Assembly (NCBI GenBank): GCA_017354575.1
Contig: JAFMQP010000293.1
Span: forward strand, 1-5,114
Length of the DNA: 5,114 nucleotides
Source: Acidothermales bacterium
GTDB taxonomy: Bacteria; Actinomycetota; Actinomycetes; Streptosporangiales; WHST01
Direction: 5' to 3'
The notes under the pieces were generated by a model. It was not told the DNA's origin. It saw only the letters and a program-made list of their open reading frames with translations, and searched no databases. A program made the translations under genes and the position numbers. Below are positions 1-3,815 of the stretch, one piece after another; the first letter of the stretch is position 1, and each line of letters starts with the position of its first letter.

Positions 1-636
1 CGAGCGACCACGAGCGCGAGCATCACCGTCGCGCTCCTCACCGCGCTCGCCCTGCTCCTGCTCGGTAGCCCCGGCCGGGCGGGGGCCTACCCGCCGACGC
101 CGCCGGACGCGACCGCCTCGGGTACCCATCTGGGCACGCTCACGGTCAAGGCGTCCGGCTCGGACTCCGGCTACAGCCGGGACAAGTTCCCGCACTGGAT
201 CGACCAGGGGAACAACTGCAACACCCGCGAGGTCGTGCTGGAACGCGACGGCACCGGGGTCACCGTCGGCTCGGACTGCTACCCGACCACGGGCAGCTGG
301 TACAGCGTCTACGACAAGACGACGACCACCGTTGCGAGCAAGGTGCAGATCGACCACATCGTGCCGTTGCACAACGCCTGGATCTCCGGCGCCAGCAGTT
401 GGACCACTGCGCAGCGACAGGCGTTCGCCAACGACCTGAGCGAGCCGCAGCTGATCGCGGTGTCGGCGTCGAGCAACGAGTCGAAGAGCGACGGCGACCC
501 GTCGCAGTGGAAGCCGCCGAACACGGGCGAGTGGTGCTTCTACGCGCGCGACTGGATCGAGGTCAAGTACCACTACCACCTGACGGTCACCAGCGCCGAG
601 AAGTCCGCGCTCGGCAGCATGCTCGGCAGCTGCTGA
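1..636 (+). CDS. Secreted HNH endonuclease family protein (GmrSD C-terminal-like), 5' end missing
   Basis: The frame is open from base 1 to the TGA at 634-636 and shows 211 residues; the initiator lies off the left edge. The visible N-terminus is the end of a signal peptide: a hydrophobic core (about residues 8-21, ALLTALALLLL-like) and an A-G-A cleavage motif at 27-29, so the mature protein should be exported. The nuclease signature follows: Asp118-His119 in QIDHIVPLHNAW, then Asn159, Lys162, Asp166 and Trp170 in SNESKSDGDPSQWKPP. This is the layout of the small secreted HNH proteins of actinobacteria related to the GmrSD C-terminal domain (PF07510, formerly DUF1607). Four cysteines (73, 93, 179, 211) fit two disulfides in an extracellular enzyme. 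The likely role is metal-dependent cleavage of external DNA; substrate and function (nutrition, competition) are inference. A shorter start at GTG 235 would delete the export signal and is rejected. The family call is good. Confidence 0.9.
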   Translation, partial: RATTSASITVALLTALALLLLGSPGRAGAYPPTPPDATASGTHLGTLTVKASGSDSGYSRDKFPHWIDQGNNCNTREVVLERDGTGVTVGSDCYPTTGSWYSVYDKTTTTVASKVQIDHIVPLHNAWISGASSWTTAQRQAFANDLSEPQLIAVSASSNESKSDGDPSQWKPPNTGEWCFYARDWIEVKYHYHLTVTSAEKSALGSMLGSC

Positions 637-709
637 CCGCCGGTCGGCCGAACAGCGGTCCGGCTCGTCCTCCGCGGACGTGGAGGTTCGAGCCCGACTG
701 TCAGACCCC

Positions 710-738
710 TTGTGTTCCATGTCAGGTGGAGGTACCTT
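710..738 (+). promoter_or_regulatory. Probable promoter of the DUF6504-HEPN operon
   Basis: A -35-like TTGTGT (710-715) is followed after 17 bases by TACCTT (733-738), which fits the actinobacterial TANNNT -10 pattern. The predicted start of transcription, about 744-746, falls at the edge of the LexA palindrome that begins at 746. A repressor bound there would block initiation. The -35 match is only partial, so the palindrome's position supports this call more than the hexamers do. The resulting 5' untranslated leader would be about 190 bases. Confidence 0.45.
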
Positions 739-745
739 GGAGGTG

Positions 746-763
746 TTCGAACAATTGTTCGAA
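746..763. promoter_or_regulatory. LexA operator (SOS box)
   Basis: TTCGAACAATTGTTCGAA is a perfect 18-bp palindrome. Its core, TCGAAC-N4-GTTCGA at 747-762, is the known LexA binding consensus of actinobacteria and Gram-positive bacteria. It lies 173 bases before the DUF6504 ATG, with no other credible gene in between, and directly after a plausible -10 element. The simplest reading is LexA repression of the DUF6504-HEPN operon, lifted by RecA after DNA damage. The upstream nuclease gene reads toward the box and cannot be its target. A perfect 18-bp palindrome that is AT-rich at its centre is very unlikely by chance in such GC-rich DNA. Confidence 0.85.
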
Positions 764-808
764 ACCGGCGCCGTACAAGGGGCTCGCGGACCGCGCCGGA
801 GGGGCGCA

Positions 809-854
809 GGAGCCTGCCCGGGGTGGACCTCGACCCCCGCCTCGGGCAGGTTTC
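809..854 (+). other. Strong stem-loop in the leader of the SOS-controlled operon
   Basis: Bases 809-826 can pair with 837-854 around a 10-base loop. The stem is 18 bp with no mismatch if four G-U pairs are allowed, and its core CCTGCCCG (813-820) / CGGGCAGG (843-850) is perfect. Only a short TTT lies at the 3' base. If transcription starts near 745, the structure sits in the 5' leader and could act as an attenuator or stabilise the mRNA. It could instead terminate read-through from the upstream nuclease gene. The pairing is visible; the role is inference. Confidence 0.45.
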
Positions 855-935
855 GCCCGGGTTCGGGCTCGACGTGGGGAAGCGTCGGCCCGGACCGGCC
901 TCCGGGTACGTGAGCCAGGGAGAGGTGGAGCACGT

Positions 936-1274
936 ATGCAGACCAGCCACGCGGATCCGGTGGACGTCCAGCGCCGCGAGGGCAACCCGGAGGCGTTCTG
1001 CTGGCGCGGTCGCGTGTTCCGCGTTCAGGGTGTGCTCGCGCACTGGGTGGAGACGGGGCCGTGGGGCCGGTCCGCGTCCGTCCGTGCGCTGCTCGGTGAC
1101 GACGCCCGCGCCGACGGCGCGGCGGGGGAGCGCGAGTTCTGGCAGGTCCAGGCGGCGGCCGGCCGGCACGCGGCGCCCGGCGTGTACGAGCTGTGCTTCG
1201 ACTGGTCCGGCGGACTGCCCGGCGAATGGTCGGTGACGACGTCCACGGAGCCGCCGCCCGCGAGGAGCGGGTGA
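936..1274 (+). CDS. DUF6504 family protein
   Basis: The product is a 112-residue protein of unknown function. The ATG at 936 is chosen because GAGGTGGAG (922-930) sits five bases upstream and the recognisable homology begins soon after. The segments FCWRGRVFRVQGVLAHWVETGPW (21-43), EREFWQVQA (65-73) and GVYELCFDW (82-90) match the DUF6504 pattern as I recall it: a small beta-rich domain with conserved W-R-G-R, WVE-G-W and VY-LC-DW elements. The last 20 or so residues (TTSTEPPPARSG) look disordered. No signal peptide, membrane helix or catalytic motif is visible, so it is probably cytoplasmic. It overlaps the HEPN gene by one base (TGATG), which implies translational coupling. It is the first gene after the LexA box and so is predicted to be damage-inducible. 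Family assignment is from memory of the conserved pattern; the biochemical function is unknown. Confidence 0.82.
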   Translation: MQTSHADPVDVQRREGNPEAFCWRGRVFRVQGVLAHWVETGPWGRSASVRALLGDDARADGAAGEREFWQVQAAAGRHAAPGVYELCFDWSGGLPGEWSVTTSTEPPPARSG

Positions 1275-1732
1275 TGAGCGTGAGTGCGGAGCAGCGGGCA
1301 CGTCGCGCAAGGGCAGGTCGGCGTGCCCGGGTCAGGAGGCTCGGGTTCTCGGCGGGGACATATCTCGCTCAGGCCAGGCGCACTCTCGCCGAGGCCGCCG
1401 GGCCCGACCCGGGCACGCCGGCGCTGAGGTACTCCGCCGCTCACCTCGCCGCGCTCCGTGGCGCGGCCGCCGTGCTCGCCGCGCGCGGACGGCCGGAGCG
1501 ACGGCGTCCCGGCACGGCGTGGACGGAACTGGCCGAGGTGGCGCCGGAGCTCGAGGGCTGGGCGGAGGTGTTCAGCGAGAGCGCGCGGCTGCGCGCGGAC
1601 GCCGACACCGGTACCGCGTTCCGGCTGGGCCACGCCGAGGTGGACGCGTTCTGCCGGCTGGTCGAGGAGTTCCTCGACGCTGTCGGCGACCTGGTCGGCC
1701 AGGAGCAGGCGATGCTGCCCACGGCGAGCTGA
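1274..1732 (+). CDS. SAV_6107 family HEPN domain protein
   Basis: The product has 152 residues. The ATG at 1274 is chosen over in-frame GTG 1193 because it overlaps the preceding stop (TGATG) and has GGAGCGGG (1263-1270) just upstream. The first 40 residues are very arginine-rich (RARRARAGRRARVRR) and could contact nucleic acid. The helical domain follows: ALRYSAAHLAALRGAAAVLAARGRP (50-74) and TAWTELAEVAPELEGWAEVF (81-100), then two helices to about residue 142. This is the arrangement of the SAV_6107 HEPN family (PF18726). An R-x4-H (Arg52/His57) lies in the first domain helix, but the catalytic R-x4-6-H of HEPN RNases lies in the C-terminal helix, where none is seen. RNase activity is therefore not supported; an RNA-binding or inactive HEPN scaffold is equally possible. 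The gene is expected to be co-transcribed and LexA-controlled with its DUF6504 partner. Confidence 0.82.
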   Translation: MSVSAEQRARRARAGRRARVRRLGFSAGTYLAQARRTLAEAAGPDPGTPALRYSAAHLAALRGAAAVLAARGRPERRRPGTAWTELAEVAPELEGWAEVFSESARLRADADTGTAFRLGHAEVDAFCRLVEEFLDAVGDLVGQEQAMLPTAS

Positions 1733-1743
1733 CCGCAACCGCC

Positions 1744-2199
1744 CTATCCGGCCGGGTGCCGGCGGCGTGGGTAGAAGCCCCATGCGGCGCGGTACGCGTG
1801 CATGGCTGTGTACCAGCTCCTGGCCGGGTCCGGCCAGAGCAGCACCTCCGCGACGACGGCGGCGGCGGCGATCTGGAGGACGGCCACCACGATCCAGGGC
1901 GGGAGCAGCGACGTCTGGTGGACGACGTCGAACGGGCGGAGGACGTTCACCACCGAGACCACGACGACGACCGTCCCTGCGATCCGACCCCAGTTTCGGC
2001 CCTGCCAAGCCTTCACCAGAAACACCGTCCAGACCACGAGCACGATGGCGCTCAGCACGACGCCGCGTACGGTCGCATCGGTGCTCGACCCGGGCGTGAG
2101 GTCTCGGGGCGTCTGGCGCGCCAGCCACTCGGCCTGTGCTCGGACGGTGACGACGAAGTCGACTGCGCCGAGGAGGGCCACCGCGGCGAGCATGAGCAC
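1744..2199 (-). CDS. Four-helix integral membrane protein, 5' end probably truncated by a nonsense codon
   Basis: The longest intact reading starts at GTG 2199 (ATG two codons on, at 2193) and gives 151 residues; I do not recognise a named family. Four membrane segments are visible: about residues 2-19, 46-64, 71-88 (ending before RPFD) and 100-122. The loop KAWQGRNWGRI (63-73) resembles the R-x-G-R-N-W-A-R element seen in several uncharacterised actinobacterial membrane proteins. The start is odd. GTG 2199 has no ribosome binding site and falls at the edge of the first helix, while an in-frame ATG 29 codons upstream (2286) has a good one, but its third codon is TAG. The intact ancestor was probably about 180 residues. 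The gene converges on the HEPN gene with an 11-base gap. It may be a recent pseudogene, a shortened but working protein, or a sequencing error. Function is unknown. Confidence 0.7.
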   Translation of the reverse strand: MLMLAAVALLGAVDFVVTVRAQAEWLARQTPRDLTPGSSTDATVRGVVLSAIVLVVWTVFLVKAWQGRNWGRIAGTVVVVVSVVNVLRPFDVVHQTSLLPPWIVVAVLQIAAAAVVAEVLLWPDPARSWYTAMHAYRAAWGFYPRRRHPAG

Positions 2200-2277
2200 C
2201 GCGACGCACGCTTGGCGTGGTGCGGCGCCGGGGTCGTCGAGAAAGAGAGCGGGCGCGTGCGTGGCGTGCGGCTGCTG

Positions 2278-2297
2278 CTAAGCCATGCTCTTCCCCC
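2278..2297 (-). other. Interrupted natural start of the membrane protein: RBS, ATG, then TAG
   Basis: Read on the minus strand, GGGGGAA (2297-2291) is followed four bases later by ATG (2286-2284), GCT and TAG (2280-2278). Continuing in frame gives Q-Q-P-H-A-T-H-A-P, a normal hydrophilic tail leading straight into the first helix of the membrane protein. No stop and no ATG, GTG or TTG occurs between the TAG and GTG 2199. A single T-to-C change at the TAG would restore CAG and the sequence MAQQQPH. Confidence 0.6.
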
Positions 2298-2307
2298 AGG
2301 AGAACAT

Positions 2308-2324
2308 CGGTCCGTAGCGGACCG
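2308..2324. repeat. 7-bp inverted repeat in the divergent promoter region
   Basis: CGGTCCG-TAG-CGGACCG is a perfect 7-bp inverted repeat with a 3-bp centre. Read leftward, it lies 22 bases before the ATG at 2286 and just after the expected start of the minus-strand transcript. It could be an operator or a 5'-end hairpin. In DNA this GC-rich, 7-bp repeats also arise by chance. Confidence 0.35.
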
Positions 2325-2331
2325 GACCGGG

Positions 2332-2337
2332 AGTCTA
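2332..2337 (-). promoter_or_regulatory. Candidate -10 element for the membrane protein gene
   Basis: On the minus strand this reads TAGACT, a TANNNT -10 match, about 46 bases before the ATG at 2286. No convincing -35 hexamer is seen 16-19 bases further upstream, which is common for actinobacterial promoters but weakens the call. Transcription would start near 2325, at the edge of the inverted repeat. Confidence 0.35.
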
Positions 2338-2406
2338 GCGGCGTTGTCCGGACCCGCGGGGCGTACAGCGTCCGGCCGCACCCGCGGAGCGGCACGCACC
2401 CGGGTC

Positions 2407-2412
2407 TAGGGT
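2407..2412 (+). promoter_or_regulatory. Candidate -10 element for the methyltransferase gene
   Basis: TAGGGT fits the actinobacterial TANNNT pattern and would place the transcript start near 2419, giving a leader of about 34 bases. No clear -35 is visible upstream. If this is right, the longer methyltransferase reading from GTG 2411 cannot be the real one, because it begins inside the promoter. Confidence 0.4.
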
Positions 2413-2452
2413 GTGCGCGTACCGAGACCCACCCGGCCCAGGGAGGCCACCC

Positions 2453-3193
2453 ATGGCCCGACCGACGCCGCCGCGGCGCTCCGTCCGCACGGCCGTGGTC
2501 TGGGACGTGCTGGCGCCGCTCGTGGCGGAGCCGGCCGCCGGGACCGGTCTGGTCGTCGTGGACCTCGGCGGCGGCACCGGTGGCTTCGCGGTCCCGCTCG
2601 CCGAGCTCGGCCACGACGTCACCGTCGTCGACGAGAGCGCCGACGCCCTCGCCATCCTGGAACGTCGCGCCGGCGAGCACGGCGTGCGGGTGCGGGCCGT
2701 GCAGGGCGACGCCACCGACCTGGTTGCGATCACCGGGGCGTCCGGCGCGGACCTGGTGCTGTGCCACAGCGTGCTCGAGTACGTCGACGAGCCGGCCGCG
2801 GCGCTCGCCGCAGTGCGTGCGGTGCTGCGGCCCGGCGGGTCGGTCAGCGTGCTCGCCGCCAACCGCGTCGCCGCCGTCGTCCACCGCGCCCTCGCCGGCC
2901 GGTTCGCAGAGGCGCGCCGGACCCTCGACGACGGGGCCGGGCGGTCCGGACCGGACGACCAGGTGGCCCGCCGGTTCACCCTCGGCGGGCTCACCGCGCT
3001 GCTGGGCGAGGCAGGCCTCGTGGCCTGCGCGGTGCACGGCGTGCGCGTGTTCGCCGACCTCGTCCCCGGCGGCGTGATCGACGGCGAGTCCGGTGGCGGC
3101 GAGGCACTGCTCGGGCTCGAGCGGGCGGCGGCGACGGACGCCGAACTGCGCGCGCTTGCGACGCAACTGCATGTGCTCGCCGTCCCCGGTTGA
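2453..3193 (+). CDS. Class I SAM-dependent methyltransferase
   Basis: The product has 246 residues. The ATG at 2453 is chosen because GGGAGG (2441-2446) sits six bases upstream; the alternative GTG 2411 adds a proline-rich tail and overlaps the candidate -10. The Rossmann-type signatures appear in order. Motif I VVDLGGGTGG (35-44) is the SAM-binding glycine loop. VTVVD ends in Asp60, expected to bind the ribose. GDATDL (85-90) holds the Asp86 usually near the adenine. Motif IV ADLVLCHSVLEYVDE is at 99-113 and LRPGG at 125-129. This is the Methyltransf_11/25 type, acting on a small molecule or other unidentified substrate. The C-terminal half (HRALAGRFAEARRTL, then RRFTLGGLTALLGEAGL) is the variable substrate-binding part, and ATQLHVLAVPG ends the protein as in related actinobacterial enzymes. 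No membrane segment is visible. It is divergent from the membrane protein gene and 163 bases before DUF3040, so it is probably a single-gene transcript. The substrate cannot be named. Confidence 0.88.
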   Translation: MARPTPPRRSVRTAVVWDVLAPLVAEPAAGTGLVVVDLGGGTGGFAVPLAELGHDVTVVDESADALAILERRAGEHGVRVRAVQGDATDLVAITGASGADLVLCHSVLEYVDEPAAALAAVRAVLRPGGSVSVLAANRVAAVVHRALAGRFAEARRTLDDGAGRSGPDDQVARRFTLGGLTALLGEAGLVACAVHGVRVFADLVPGGVIDGESGGGEALLGLERAAATDAELRALATQLHVLAVPG

Positions 3194-3276
3194 CCGAGAT
3201 ATGCCGGTAGTCCCACGTCGGCGGTCTCGAGATGGCATCCTTGACGCAACGGCCGGCCGTACCCGGCGCGATCGAC

Positions 3277-3305
3277 TTTCGCGCGGCGGACCTCCTTCGT
3301 ATGCT
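3277..3305 (+). promoter_or_regulatory. Candidate promoter of the DUF3040 gene
   Basis: TATGCT (3300-3305) is a good TANNNT -10. At 17-bp spacing the -35 position holds TTTCGC (3277-3282), a weak match. The start would be near 3312, giving a leader of about 45 bases that opens directly with the hairpin at 3311-3342. A consensus-like TTGACG at 3241-3246 has no usable -10 at the right distance. Confidence 0.35.
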
Positions 3306-3310
3306 GGGTA

Positions 3311-3342
3311 CTGGCCGGTAAACCGTGTGGGGGTTCGGCCAG
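3311..3342 (+). other. Leader hairpin beside the DUF3040 ribosome binding site
   Basis: CTGGCCG (3311-3317) pairs perfectly with CGGCCAG (3336-3342). One G-U pair extends the stem, and ACC/GGT can pair inside the loop. The 3' arm ends three bases before the AGGAGG Shine-Dalgarno sequence (3346-3351), so the fold would leave the site exposed but close by. It could protect the 5' end of the mRNA or tune initiation; this is inference from the pairing only. Confidence 0.35.
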
Positions 3343-3356
3343 GGCAGGAGGTCGAC

Positions 3357-3815
3357 GTGCCGCTTTCAGAGCACGAGCAACGAGAGCTCGAGCAGATCGA
3401 GCGGTATCTCGCTGCCGAGGATCCGAAGTTCGTCAGCTCGATCCGCAACATCACGCCCCGGTCGCGCTACCGCCGGCGGATGGTCTTGGCATGCATCGGA
3501 TTCCTGCTCGGCGTCGGGCTCCTCCTCTTCGGCGTGCAGAGTGCCGTGCTGGTCAGCATCGCGGGATTCGTCCTGATGCTGCTCTCGCTCGGCTGGTTCG
3601 TGTCCAGCGTCATGCACATGCACGGCGGCGACCGCTCGAACGAGCAGCAGCAGCAACAACAACAGACCCGCGAGACACCCGGTGTCGTGTCGCTTCAGCA
3701 GACCCGCCGGCAGCGCAAGCGCAAGGGCGGCACGTCACAGCCTCACGCGAAGTCCGGGTTCATGGACCGGATCGAGGCCCGCTGGCTGCGTCGTCGTGAC
3801 CGGCCCTGGTACTGA
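3357..3815 (+). CDS. DUF3040 domain membrane protein
   Basis: The product has 152 residues. It starts at GTG 3357, five bases after a full AGGAGG (3346-3351). The beginning PLSEHEQRELEQIERYLAAEDPKFVSSIR (2-30) is the diagnostic start of DUF3040 (PF11239), a small actinobacterial membrane protein family of unknown function. Two transmembrane helices follow at about 42-60 and 63-85, so both ends probably face the same side, most likely the cytoplasm given the positive N-terminal flank (SRYRRR). The C-terminal tail has seven glutamines (97-103), a basic patch (RRQRKRK, 117-123) and the family-typical ending SGFMDRIEARWLRRRD. Members are often found close to mraZ and the division/cell-wall genes, which fits the transglutaminase next door; a role in the envelope is only suggested by this. 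Its last 56 coding bases overlap the convergent transglutaminase gene. The intact C-terminal motif indicates this end is genuine. Confidence 0.92.
   Translation: MPLSEHEQRELEQIERYLAAEDPKFVSSIRNITPRSRYRRRMVLACIGFLLGVGLLLFGVQSAVLVSIAGFVLMLLSLGWFVSSVMHMHGGDRSNEQQQQQQQTRETPGVVSLQQTRRQRKRKGGTSQPHAKSGFMDRIEARWLRRRDRPWY
3645..3665 (+). repeat. CAG/CAA glutamine codon tract in the DUF3040 gene
   Basis: Seven consecutive glutamine codons (CAG x3, CAA x3, CAG) lie in the cytoplasmic tail just after the second membrane helix. CAA is unusual in this GC-rich gene set, where third positions are nearly always G or C. A run of short triplet repeats like this can change length by slippage without breaking the frame. 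It probably encodes a flexible linker. Confidence 0.8.

Noticed and set aside
635..660. GACCGC (635-640) / GCGGTC (655-660) as a terminator of the nuclease gene.
   Set aside because: It is only a 6-bp stem with a 14-base loop and no T-run. Such repeats are common by chance at this GC content; the structure at 809-854 is much stronger.
690..710. GGTTCGAGCCC near 685-695 looks like a tRNA T-loop, suggesting a tRNA fragment or attachment site.
   Set aside because: The flanking bases cannot form the 5-bp T-stem, and no anticodon arm, D arm or acceptor stem can be found nearby.
712..1236. A 174-residue open frame and a 77-residue frame (680-913) crossing the leader and the DUF6504 gene.
   Set aside because: Their translations are arginine/proline/serine-rich shadow sequence with no recognisable family. 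The frame at 936-1274 has the conserved motifs and the ribosome binding site.
1325..1732. The R-x4-H (Arg52/His57) of the HEPN protein as an RNase active site.
   Set aside because: In catalytic HEPN proteins the motif is in the C-terminal helix. Here it is in the first helix of the domain and looks like a family packing motif, so it is not evidence of catalysis.
1748..1762. CCGGC/GCCGG stem as a bidirectional terminator between the HEPN and membrane protein genes.
   Set aside because: It has only five base pairs, lies inside the coding end of the membrane protein, and lacks a T-run on either strand.
2411..2452. GTG 2411 as the methyltransferase start, adding 14 residues.
   Set aside because: The added segment is proline-rich, has no ribosome binding site and overlaps a -10-like TAGGGT. 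ATG 2453 has GGGAGG at ideal spacing.
3241..3246. TTGACG as a -35 box for the DUF3040 gene.
   Set aside because: It is a perfect hexamer, but 16-19 bases downstream there is only CG-rich sequence with no TANNNT.
1025..3454. An 809-residue minus-strand open frame.
   Set aside because: It runs antisense through four well-supported genes and is of low-complexity Arg/Pro/Gly composition. Long antisense frames are expected from the GC-rich third positions.
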